The position numbers and the translations under genes are program-made. Of a stretch of 64,000 nt of DNA, positions 43,858-53,908 are shown in pieces. Numbering within the stretch: position 1 is the stretch's first letter; each line of letters opens with the position of its first letter. The notes below the pieces were generated by a model, which saw only the letters and a program-made list of their open reading frames with translations, was not told the DNA's origin and did no database searches. Source of the DNA: Smallanthus sonchifolius (Eukaryota > Streptophyta > Magnoliopsida > Asterales > Asteraceae); assembly GCA_023525975.1 (NCBI GenBank), contig CM042032.1:75848260-75912259 (forward strand), in the 5' to 3' direction.

Positions 43858-43983
43858 ATGGGAAGCGATGATGCAAAGAGAAGGCCACAAAGCAAAAGGA
43901 TTGGCAAGTTTCTTAAGGAACAAAGAGGAAGGGTTTACATCATCAAGAGATGTGTGGTTATGCTACTTTGTTGGCATGACTAG
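43858..43983 (+). CDS. DVL/ROTUNDIFOLIA-like small peptide
   Basis: The frame codes for 41 residues from ATG 43858 to TAG 43981-43983. The N-terminal part is basic and hydrophilic (MGSDDAKRRPQSKR). The rest is the conserved RTF domain, ending RGRVYIIKRCVVMLLCWHD, which is the signature of plant DVL/RTFL peptides. Family members are short, plasma-membrane-associated peptides that limit polar cell proliferation and alter organ shape when overexpressed. They are single-exon genes, as here. No stop or shift is present, and all hallmark residues (Cys, Leu-Leu-Cys-Trp-His) are kept, so the gene may be live. A TATA box is present, and a Mutator-like element ends 401 bp upstream. No upstream in-frame ATG is apparent nearby. 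Confidence 0.93.
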   Translation: MGSDDAKRRPQSKRIGKFLKEQRGRVYIIKRCVVMLLCWHD

Positions 43984-44167
43984 ATATTAGTCAGCAAACT
44001 GTTCGAAGGAGCATGAGAAGCTATTGAGTTACTGTTTTGATTAGATTGTGGATAATGTAGACCAGGTTAATGTGGGACAGCTGACCATGTTGCATGACTA
44101 TGTTGCATGCGAACATGCGTCGTATTTTGTTGTAGATCTTGGTTTTATTCTAATGAATTCAGCCATC
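43984..44167 (+). other. Probable 3' untranslated region of the DVL gene
   Basis: Non-repetitive sequence follows the stop codon. No clear AATAAA is seen, so the transcript end is undefined. Confidence 0.35.
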
Positions 44168-44650
44168 TATCAGGCTTAAAGCAAATGTGCCTACAATATA
44201 TATTGTTTGAGGCAAAAAAATTAAACCTCGAGGCTTGGCCAATGACTGACTAAAAATCATTTCCCACAAAGCTTTTTGGTGGGAAAGTCGTCGGAAAACG
44301 GCGTTTCCTCCAAACCTCCGACAAAAAAATATACTTTGTGGGAAAATATTTTGCGACAAATTTCCGTCAAAACAAATTTCTGATGACAAAACAGATTTCT
44401 GACAACTTTCGCATAAATGTATTTTTAAAAATAAAATAATTTTTAAAAAAATATATTTGTACGAATTTTGTCGGAATTTGCAACCGTTTTCCCACAAGCT
44501 TTTTTGTTCTTGGCATTTTGTGGGAAAGTCGTCGCTAATTTTAGGGTTTTATCTTTGTCGTAATTTTGTGAAAATTTTGTATAAAGTTCCATCAAAATAC
44601 TTTTTTAGAAAATTTTCACAGAAAACTGACTGTTTTCAAGTATTGAATTA
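44168..44650. mobile_element. CACTA-like fragment with TCGTCGGAAA repeats
   Basis: The stretch is full of GGGAAAGTCGTCG, TTTCCGACAA and GACAAATTTCCG words in both orientations. Similar words fill the insertion at 24010-24387. The terminal inverted repeats are not visible, so this is a partial copy. Frames in it are not real genes. Confidence 0.5.
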
Positions 44651-45143
44651 TGACTTGAATTAAGATTTTTTAAGAGTATAAAGCCATTCATTGTAAGTTT
44701 ATTATGTGAACAACGTCCTAATATAAAGATATATATGATTTTTTTATGCTTATATATGATTAATTAACGAAAATTTTAGTTTATCGACTTGTTTGTTTAA
44801 TTGTGGTAATTCACTAGATTACTTATAAAGATAGATTCAGGATTAAAAATTTATCAATGAACAAGTGGTACGAAAATAAAAGAGTTAGTTGAAAGAACGA
44901 GTAATGTTAAGATAGAACACATATGAGACGATATGCATTTCTATAAATATAATTACATTGACTTATGAGAGTTTGTAGTTTCTAAATTTCTATAACATGC
45001 GAAGGCATATAAAATTTGTTAACAACTAGTCTCAAATCTATGTCTACAGATTTAGCAGGCACATATGAATGAAAACCTTCAAAGGAAAAACTTTATCGTA
45101 CCAACACATGGGCCTGCCCCTCATCAAATCCTTTTTCTTTTCA
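44651..45143. other. Non-coding stretch
   Basis: No gene or element end recognised. Confidence 0.45.
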
Positions 45144-45480
45144 CACTATTAGAAAATTGAGTTTCACCAACTAAATATCACTAATATAATGCTGACGGGA
45201 CCTACCTTCACTAATTTTATAGCGTCAATTAACCATAGTAATTTTTTAAGAATGACGAATTTCTTTACTACTTGTGAGACTTGGACCTCCAAACTTAGGT
45301 TTTTTTAAGAGACTTTCCTTTTACTACTAAAGTGGTGGTAAATTATGATCACAAACTTTAGGTTTTATAACAGCCAGAAAAGCCACCAACCCCATTAGTA
45401 AATTAATCATAGTATTTGACAACAAGATTTAAGACCACAAACTTTAGGCTTTATAACAGCCAGAAAAGCCACTAATATTA
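45144..45480. mobile_element. CACTA-type left end
   Basis: CACTATTAGAAAATTGAG at 45144 matches a CACTA terminus. Within the next 340 bp a segment with CACAAACTTTAGGTTTTATAACAGCCAGAAAAG is present twice (about 45351-45390 and 45434-45473). The right end is not found before the SINE. Confidence 0.45.
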
Positions 45481-45847
45481 ATAAAACCTAGACTAATGCA
45501 AACTTAAAACCAAATACTTTATGAAACACCAAGTTTTCAGCAAATGATAACGGAAACACGTAACGCCTTTGATTAGTTTCACAAACCTTGAAATGTGATA
45601 ACTGGAGCCAGAATGGCATGACTGATGCATCTGTTAAAATAGGAGGGAACAAAGCTAGAAGAAGCAAGTGTTGAGATATGACAAGTCTAGAAATGAATTC
45701 AATCCTACATGTTGCTTCACAAATCATATGATTTTAGTTCCCATACCTATATCCATCTTGGGAATTGCACCATTTTGTTTGATGGCTTTAAGTTTGGTAC
45801 ACTCGTGGTGTGTACCCGATTAGCTAGGCTTTCAATTCTTCATCTAA
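45481..45847. other. Non-coding stretch
   Basis: No supported gene; a 79-codon minus-strand frame at 45488-45727 has no recognisable domain. Confidence 0.4.
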
Positions 45848-45860
45848 TGTTTGTATGTTT

Positions 45861-46072
45861 TTTTAATGGCAAGACATAGATATTCTAGGATAATTGGGTT
45901 TTCTTGGGGTAACACCTAGAACATCCAGGGCAGCCCACCACAGGAGGAACCCCCAACTGGGTAAACCACCTGATCTGACAACAAACCCTTTTTTGCGGTT
46001 GCCAGGATTCGAACTCAAGACCTCTAATATGAAATAAGTTTTGAGGCTAACATTGCATCAAATGGCCAACGG
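45861..46072 (-). mobile_element. tRNA-derived SINE with 13-bp target duplication
   Basis: The minus strand begins near CCGTTGGCCATTTGATGCAATG (A-box region) and has a B box GAGTTCGAATCC at about 46009-46020. The 3' end runs into a run of A (plus-strand TTTTTTT at 45858-45864). The 13-mer TGTTTGTATGTTT occurs at 45848-45860 and again at 46073-46085, a target-site duplication typical of LINE-mediated insertion. Confidence 0.82.
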
Positions 46073-46085
46073 TGTTTGTATGTTT

Positions 46086-46427
46086 CTTCTCAAGTTTTTA
46101 GTGTTTCATACAATTTTTGTTCCTGCAAACAAAGTTAAAAGACACGTTCTTATTTACACCATTTAACTTGCATCTTCTTAACTTTGTTTTCACAACTCCC
46201 ACGCAAGTTGTAAATATACAAACAGATCAGCAGTACATTTGTCCTTTGCAATTTTTATTAGTTCCAACTTTTTACACTAATATTTAATTTAATAAACTAT
46301 ATATTTTTAATAGAATGTAAATAAATATAAAAAAAATAATAATAATTTTTTAAAATAATGAAAATAAATATGACAAATTATTAAAAATTAGATAAATAAA
46401 TAAAATAAACTATAAAATGATAATATG

Positions 46428-46475
<48 letters not shown>

Positions 46476-46550
46476 CCATTTTAAGTTTTTCTTTTAATAA
46501 TTATATCTAATACTTTTTGAACGAGAAATAGAGAATGTTATTAAGGGAAA
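46086..46550. other. Non-coding stretch with (TA)n tract
   Basis: Contains a (TA)n microsatellite at about 46433-46470. No gene recognised. Confidence 0.5.
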
Positions 46551-46929
46551 GCTTACAAGAAATCAAGGTATTAGGGGCGACATATGTCGCCGCTAAAAGC
46601 CCTTATTGTCGCCGCTAATACCCACTATGTCAACGTTATTGCTCTATCGCCGATTATAGTACCACACTTTTAGCAGCGATAATATCGCCACTAATATACT
46701 ATTTTGGCATAATCTGGTTCGCCGCTATTGCTCCAAAGTCCCTTTTACGGTTTTTTCCCCTTATTTTTAATATTTCTAGTTTTTCACAAATAGCTATATA
46801 TATACCAATGCAAATTCTCCTGTTTTTGATACATTCGCATAAACATAAAAACTACATATATATATATATATATATAACATTGTCCAAATATTATCATAAA
46901 CATAAAAATACATTAAAACATAAATCTAG

Positions 46930-48600
46930 CTAGTTTATATCATTATTCCCGTCCCCCTCGTAAGTATCGTCTTCGTCGCCGCCATTTGGTGCCTTGTTTA
47001 AACCTATAAATTTTTGGAGTTGATCTCTAAAAGCCGGGTTTTGAAAAAAACTCTCAATTTGAGCGAACAAAATAAAGTATACAATATAAGTTAAAACAAA
47101 ACTATATATTAAATAAGACTTTAAAAATCTATGTGTTTCGTGTCGTACTTCCATAATATATTTGTTTAGTGTCGGATTTCCCAAATCCCAAACACGTCAT
47201 AGTTTGTGAAATACGTTTATTATTTTTGATAAATAATATATGTTCACAAAATGCTTTCAAAAGCCAAGTGTTATATTTTTACGAAATTTCGGTATTATAA
47301 CGACTGCAAATTAGAGTTGTCCCAAATGCAAAAGTCCTCTTTTAATTCACAAACAATATAAACTAAGATTTACCAAACTACTAACATTTAACAAATATAC
47401 TAAACTAACATTTACCAAAAAAACCCACATTAATCAAAATACCAAACTACCAAAGTATCAACATTAACCCAAGTTACCAAACTAAAATGCATTTGTCGAT
47501 CCTTATATAAGGTTTTAAAATCAAATAAGCTAGTTTTACATGTTTAAATTGTGGAGTTGTCTGCTCCTCACTAAAGAAGGTCGACGATGTAGATGAAGGT
47601 GGTTTACGCCCAATCCCTCTAATATGTCTTCATCGAGCACCTAACACCTTTTCAAATACTGCGACATCATTCGGGTGTGACGAACTACTTTCTTCGCTTG
47701 AGCGTTGAGTTTGGGACTCGAACTCTTGCGCTAAATCGCTCTGTATTTTCAAAGATGACTTAATAGATTATATATATCTATGAAAGTTATATGTATAATA
47801 AATACTTACATATTGATGGGTGGCTAGATCGCTGTCAAAAGTCCCAGCTTTATCAGTATGAGCAGAGTGAAACGCTTCGATTCTACTCTTTTTCTGTTTA
47901 ACATTAAATAAACACTTATACATAAATATCTATATATAATACACACACACACATATATATAAAGCATTACTTATTTGTAACAAGTACTACTATATGTGCT
48001 TGTCCCCCCACGATTTGTGTACTTTTGTTGTTGTTGAACTTTAGAGTTAGATGATGACCGTTTTCTATGTTCATCCGTTAAGAAAAACTCTACCGTTCTC
48101 CACCAATTTGCATCAGTCATACCATCAGGGGTGTTGGTCCTTGCTCTCTCTACATCATCGTACCCTCCGACTTTATTAAAGTGATCTTTAGCATCGTGTT
48201 TTCGGTCTCTGTATCGCTTGGTAAGTACCGCGTTAATGCCACCCTTCAACTGATCACGTTCGACATCACATTGAATCTCATCCAAATCGAATTGTCCCTA
48301 GGAATTAAACAAAAGAAGTTAAATAAATCAACAGAGAACATATAAAATATACTTAAATAAATCATTTACCCTGAGATGCTCAAACAAGGTATTCTTCTCG
48401 ACAGGGGAAACATATCTCCAAAAAGTTTTATCAAATGCGATGGACCGCCACATAAAAATACCACTTCGAGAGTGAATAAATATTTAGGTTTACCAACTGG
48501 GGTAAACGTAGCCCCCCCCTGCGACACCTACTGTTTGAGTTGCAAGTTTTTAGCCTTCCCGTGGTTTTTTTCTTTGAACAACTGCAATTATAATTAAAAA
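46930..48600 (-). pseudogene. CACTA second gene (Transposase_24 / Ptta type) relic
   Basis: Separated exon-like pieces on the minus strand read: DGMTDANWWRTVEFFLTDEH with a preceding LTKRYRDRKHDAKDHFNKVGG (47971-48285), KKSRIEAFHSAHTDKAGTFD (about 47840-47900), VFEKVLGAR and IGRKPPSS (about 47590-47680) and QNPAFRDQLQKFIGL with an acidic tail (46930-47184). This order is that of the accessory CACTA gene, whose product binds subterminal repeats in the En/Spm system. The MULE insertion lies directly upstream. At least one stop interrupts it, so it is probably dead. Confidence 0.75.
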
Positions 48601-48603
48601 TTA

Positions 48604-50096
48604 GAGTAAACTTCGTTTTTGGTCCCTGTGGTTTTGCCAAAATAATGGTTTTGGTCCATTAGTTTCAATTTGACTTTTTTGCTCCCTGTGGTTACCCAAT
48701 TGTCTTAATCAGACCCATAACACTAACTTCGTTAGTTTTTTCTGTTAAAGGTAAGGGCATTTTTGTCTTTTCCATGTATAAACTATTTTTGCAATTTACT
48801 CAATTACTCAAATAGTTAAAGGACCATTTGTGTTTACCCCAAATAATTAAAATAAAAAACATTTAAAACCCCTATCCTTCAATCTTCATCACTCTCGTAA
48901 CACACAGACCACTCCCACCCCTACCCCGTTCCCCACCAAATCAGCGTCACCCCCTTCTCCGGCGAGTTTGGTTTTTCCGGCGACCGATTCCGGAAATTCC
49001 CTACACCATTTTTTTCATTTTCACAACCTCTACTCGTCAGATGAAGATGGTTGGGTTGCTAGTTGAACCCTAACCGACATGAGATGGTGCGACCAGTCAG
49101 TCACCACCCTTGGTCGTCTTTTCCATGAAGTCGGTCAGTCGCCACGGATTCGTTCAAGTTGCATGAGAAGGAGGGGAGATGGTCCGGCTGGCCATGGTGG
49201 TCAGGTCCTTACATTCAAAAAAATTTTGATTTTCACCCAAATCGATCAAAGGTTTTGGGGTTTCCAGATAACTAAACCCCAATTGAATTTGGGTTTGAAA
49301 TTGGGGCTTTTTGCCTACCAAACTTTGAACCTGAGTCCATCGTGAGCTGGCGGAATGGAAAGCGGCCAATGCGGCAGTGTGACACGACCGGTGATGGTGA
49401 CAGAGACGGTGTTGAAGAAGGCAGTGGAGATTTATTAGAAAGAGAAGAGTGAAGCCTGGTGGAGATTTATTGGAAAGAGAACAGTGAACCTGCTGATCGG
49501 ACGAGTAGGACGACAAAGACGACGAAGACCGTGGTGGCGATTTCAACGGAGTAGAAGATAAATTGTCGTCACCCTTCTTAAAAGATTTGTCATTTTTGGA
49601 TTTATTTGTTTTTTCCGGTGGCAACTATGGTTTTACCAGCTTCGAGCAGGTCACCGGTGCGTGGCAGGGGGAGGCGAAGGGGGAAGGGAGGCTGGTGGTG
49701 GTAGGGGGAGGAATAGGTAACCTGTAGTGGTGGTCATAGGAGGAGCAGGTCATGGTGGTGGAGCCCGCCGAAGGTGGTGGCAGCTCCCTCCCTTCTCTCG
49801 TGCTATATCTCAATGTGAGGGATGATGATGATGATGATGAAGATGAAGGGTTTTAATTATTTGGGTAGTTTACACAAATGGTCCCTTTGTTAATTTAAAA
49901 AAAATGACATAAATAGTCCCTATCGGTAAAAAGACTAAAATACGCATTCATTTAACAGAAAAAATTAACGATGTTAATGCCAGGGGTTTAATTGAGACAA
50001 TTAGGTAACCACATGTAGCAAAAAAGTCAAATTGAAACTAATGGACTAAAACCGTTATTTTGACCAAACCACTGGGGCCAAAAACGAAGTTTACTC
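48604..50096. mobile_element. Mutator-like element with 9-bp target duplication and non-TE cargo
   Basis: Left GAGTAAACTTCGTTTTTGG and the inverted right end are the starts of long inverted repeats that also share GTCAAATTGAAACTAATGG and GACAATT. The nonamer TAAAAATTA is repeated exactly at 48595-48603 and 50097-50105. The middle (about 48890-49850) is much richer in G and C, with TCACC/GGTGG-type sequence unlike the AT-rich ends, and no transposase. This is the layout of a non-autonomous MULE, possibly a Pack-MULE that picked up gene sequence. Confidence 0.9.
49154..49624 (-). other. Open frame in the cargo of the Mutator-like element
   Basis: This 156-codon minus-strand frame has a Lys- and Ser-rich start (MPPEKTNKSKNDKSFKKGDD) and a low-complexity Ser tract. 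I do not recognise the product. It lies in the GC-rich interior and could be part of a captured gene, or chance in a biased sequence. Confidence 0.25.
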
Positions 50097-50395
50097 TAAA
50101 AATTATTAGCCACGATATTTATAATAAATGAATGAATTATAATAAGACTTACCATCCATCTCATGAATCCCTCGCCCGCCACTAAAGGGAGGTGGTGGAT
50201 ACTCTGCACCATCGCCGCCATGGCCACGACCCATTACATCGGCCATCATACACAACAGCACAATCCAAATTGAATCATTGCCTAAAAAGTTACAAATCGA
50301 AATTACAACAGGTGTACCTCAAATACAAATAGAAAATACAACATGTGTCTCTCAAATATAAATAGAAATTAATAGAAATTACAATAACTCTTCTT

Positions 50396-51171
50396 TTAAT
50401 CAGACTCTCCCTCGAATACTTCAGTTTCTCCCTCAGACCTCTCTGTGTCATAATCATGATCGTCCTTATCATAATCAGTCTCGCCCTCAGACACTTCATT
50501 GATGGTAAATGTTGGCGGATCAGCTTCACTTGCAGTCTCGCCCTCGGTAACTTGAGCATGCCTGTTTTGATAGTATTGGGCGAAGTCCATGAAAAGTATA
50601 CTATTAGATGAAGAGTTGTTGTGAACGACGTCAAGATCTTCGGCTAAGTCAATGTCAACATTTTGAACATTCTCGACGCAGCAATCGTTTAATGGTTTTT
50701 TTGATGATTAACTTTCTCGACGACCCACCGATGGTTATTGTTTTGGTTTCCTCGACAAGGTTCTCGGATGTAGAACACTTGTTTGGCTTGCGAAGCACAT
50801 ATGAGTTGATCTTCATTGTCCCATTCGTGTTCTGTGCTGATACTAGTGATATTATTTTCATATCCAACACCCCTTCGAGTATCGAACCACTTGCCCCGAA
50901 ATAGGACAGTTAAATACCCATTTGGATAACGCATCTCAATAATCTCTTCTACTTGGCTATAATATTTCTCACCCTTCTCTCCCTCCGCCAGAACCCTAGA
51001 GTTTTGTGTTGTGCGATGTGCGTCACGGACAAGTACTATAAACCTAACACCGTTGACTATACAAACAGTGTAGTGTAAGTATAGGCATTTATTTCCGCAC
51101 CCATTGAAAGCGCATACAACTCTGGGTGGAGTTCTAGAGAATTTTTTGTTTTCATCGAATAGACCTACCAA
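50396..51171 (-). pseudogene. CACTA transposase C-terminal part (DUF4216)
   Basis: The minus-strand frame 50689-51171 resembles the DUF4216 part of Tnp2 proteins (YYSQVEEIIEMRYPNG, VLFRGKWFDTRRGVGY, ASQAKQVFYI). A second frame (50396-50590) gives the acidic tail with repeated EGET words. They are separated by a frame change near 50690, so the gene is broken or has an intron there. Confidence 0.78.
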
Positions 51172-51481
51172 ATATAAATGTATTACCTAACAAATATAGA
51201 GTAGTTCGTATTATATACGTATTACCTTCTCTAGAAACCATTTCGGAAATTTGGTTTTAACATCATCTTGGGGATGTTCAGATTTGAATTCACTACATTG
51301 ACGACAAGAAGTAAGGAAGTGAAAAATACTTAACAGATAATGAAAAGTTAAAGATAGGAACACTTACTTCATATAGTCCATAACTTCTTGATAGCTACCG
51401 AGGACAAACCATTCTATCTTGAGTTTTTCACTTGCAGAAAGATGTTTAATCTTCGTTGCGCTAGTCGGACGACATTTAGAC

Positions 51482-53000
51482 TCAAACACCTACAACTCCG
51501 TGAATTGCTTCATCAGGTAAATGCAAAAATAAATGAACTATAATGTGAAAAAATTCTTGAGGATAAATCAACTCTAACTTACACAAGATTGTAAGAATGG
51601 CATCCCTCGCTTTCTTCATATCCTCCACCAATAGTGTTATGGACCAAAGTTGCTTAAAGAACATATAAAGGTCTACTATTAGTGTAAAAGTATCTTTGGC
51701 TAAATACTCTCTAACCTCATTCGGTATCAAACGTTGCATGAGAATATGGCAGTCATGAGATTTCAACCCAGTAATGTTAGTATTGTTATCTGTCACCCTC
51801 TTGCTGATATTAGATCTGAACCCATCTGGCAGTTTAACATCTTTTATAAACTGATAGAAAAGCTTTCGATCACTGTCCTTAAATGAGAATTTTAGGTTGG
51901 GACTGCAAAACTTGTTACCTCTTTTTGCAACCATTGCGTCCTCCGGATATTTAGCTTTTCCAAGTCGATCCGTGCGTTTGGCATGTCTTTGATCTTATCA
52001 TTCATTAGAAGAGTACATAGCAAACTGTCACACACGTTACTCTCGATATGCATTACATCTTAGTTGTGCTTCAGCTGTAAAGATGACCAATACTCAGGTT
52101 CAAAAAATATGCTTCGTTTGAACCAGTTCAACTCGAACTCCTCTAGCTTTCTTGTAACACCTCCAAAATCGGGCAAGTAGATGGAGTAGATGGCCGAGTT
52201 GAGCTTCTATGTCAGCATCACTAATTTTTTTCGGAGGGGCTCTTGTCTCTGGTTCCCCGTTAAAATCCAAACTTTTTCTCCACGGATGGTTAGCATCTAA
52301 GAACCGGAAATGACCGACATATGCGACTTTATTTTTTACACGAATTAAGGAAGTGTCTTCGTTGCAAGTCGGGCATGCTTTGTAGCCCTGTCTGCTCCAA
52401 CATGATAGACAACAATGAGCTGGAAAGTCGTTTATGGTCCATAACATTTCCGCCTTCATTGTGAAGAATGTATTTGTCACTGCTTCTTTAGTACGTATGC
52501 CTGACTACCACAAATGCTTAAGCTCATCCACCAACGGCTTAAGGAAAACATCCATGTCCTTCCCACGTGATTTAGGGCCTGGAATCAACAAGGAAAACAT
52601 GAATGAGGACTCTTTCATGCATAGCCATGGAGGCAGATTGTATGTTGTGAGTATAACCGGCCACGTGCAATGAGACGAACTCATGTTACCAAATGGATTA
52701 AAGTCGTCAGCTGCAAACCCTAGGCGAACATTTCGAGGTTCCCTTGAGAAGTTAGGGTACTTTATATCTAATTCTTTCCATGAAGATCCATCAACAGGAT
52801 GACTCATCGTACCTTCTTCTGATCATCCGGTACTATGTCAGATCATATCTTTTGTCGTGTGCCTTGAATAATACAAACACTATAGTCTAGGGGTCAAAGG
52901 AAAGTATCGTAACATCTTCTGAGCTACCTTCTTGCCCTTTATGTTTGTATCGACCCACCGACTCTTATTCAAAAAGCAGTCCCAAAACAGGGGCAGCCTG
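51482..53000 (-). pseudogene. CACTA transposase (Tnp2 with DUF4218), N-terminally truncated
   Basis: From about 53000 downward on the minus strand: a decayed segment before SHPVDGSSWKELDI (stops near 52830-52860), then Tnp2 core FAADDFNPFGNMSSSHC, YNLPPWLCMKESSFM, LIPGPKSRGKDMDVFL, then after a frame break TINDFPAHCCLSCWSRQGY, CPTCNEDT, and the DUF4218 segment SHDCHILMQRLIPNEVREYL (51482-51934). Tnp2 proteins catalyse cut-and-paste transposition. Stops and shifts at several points and the missing N-terminus mean that this copy is inactive. Confidence 0.85.
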
Positions 53001-53412
53001 AAATTAATTTCTAAATCAATTTCGGGCGGGTATTTTTAAGCTACAAATTATCTATAAAAATATGACTAGCGTATAGTTAGTAAATACTAACTACAATGGG
53101 CATTTCTTATGAAGTTGTTCTAGCTCATAAACAAACACAAAAATCAATTCAATGTTAATCAAACTTCACTAAACAATCCAAAACTTCAAAACCAAAAACA
53201 CAAAATTAACGGAACGCCGATTAGGTTAACATAATGAAACACAGATTAATGCCTGGCTCGTTGATTTAATGGAATGAAGATTGATATGTGATATGCCAGG
53301 CTATGTGAGAGCATCGATTTCAATTTTTCGATCCAAGTAATTATATGCTAAAATTTAAACATTTAACATATACAAATAATTAATTAATATATTACCCAAA
53401 ACGTATTAAGCA
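53001..53412. other. Non-coding stretch at the CACTA right side
   Basis: AT-rich sequence that should contain the CACTA 5' end if it exists. I see no CACTA terminus. It may be the former leader of the transposase gene. Confidence 0.4.
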
Positions 53413-53908
53413 TTATCCTACCTTTATTAAGTGGGACAATTTTGAAATGTAGCATTGGGAAACAACAATTTTGAAGACTTTCCCAAATGACAAGCAGTAC
53501 AAAAAAACAGAAGGAAATTTAGAAGTAACATGTAAACGAAAAATTGAAAGCATAAAATTGAAGAGAACCAGATGAGGATGACCAAGTCCTCTATCCCAAA
53601 CACCGGAGGAAGTCCGAACAATAGAGAAGGCGGTCTTATTGATGGACTTAAGTTGTGGAAAGCGAAGGGAGTAGAGGCCTTGTTCACTAGGGGCGGTGAA
53701 AAGATAGTGCATGTATACTCGTCCTTCACAACAAAGTAGAGAGAGTGAAATTCAAAGAATACATTATTATTTGAACAGAATTGTTGAACATATAAGAGAT
53801 TCTTGTTAATATCAGGAACATGGAGAATGTGAGAGATGGAAAGAGTTTTGTTTAGAGAAGTGAATTTTGATGAACCAACGTGAAGAATAGGAAGTCCCAT
53901 ACCATTAC
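53413..53908 (-). pseudogene. Copia fragment (protease to pre-integrase)
   Basis: The minus strand reads MGLPILHVGSSKF, LNKTLSISHILHVPDINKNL and VQQFCSNNNVFFEFH, typical of the segment between protease and GAG-pre-integrase of RE1-type copia elements. A frameshift near 53700 continues in another frame (GLYSLRFPQL). The upstream side is cut at 53909 by the end of an LTR. Confidence 0.8.

Larger units (their letters stand above)
46551..53000 (-). mobile_element. CACTA (En/Spm) transposon with two minus-strand genes
   Basis: The left end GCTTACAAGAAATCAAGG is a worn form of CACTACAAGAAATCAAG. It is followed by subterminal repeats of GGCGACA/TGTCGCCGC at 46570-46740. A second-gene relic (46930-48600) and a Tnp2-type transposase relic with DUF4218 and DUF4216 parts (50396-53000) follow, both on the minus strand. 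The right terminus is not identifiable, and the transposase N-terminus is missing, so the element is truncated. A Mutator-like element is inserted at 48604-50096. Confidence 0.82.

Noticed and set aside
44159..44663. Frames with Phe/Lys-rich sequence on both strands
   Set aside because: They are caused by repeated TTTCCGACAA-type words of a CACTA-like fragment.
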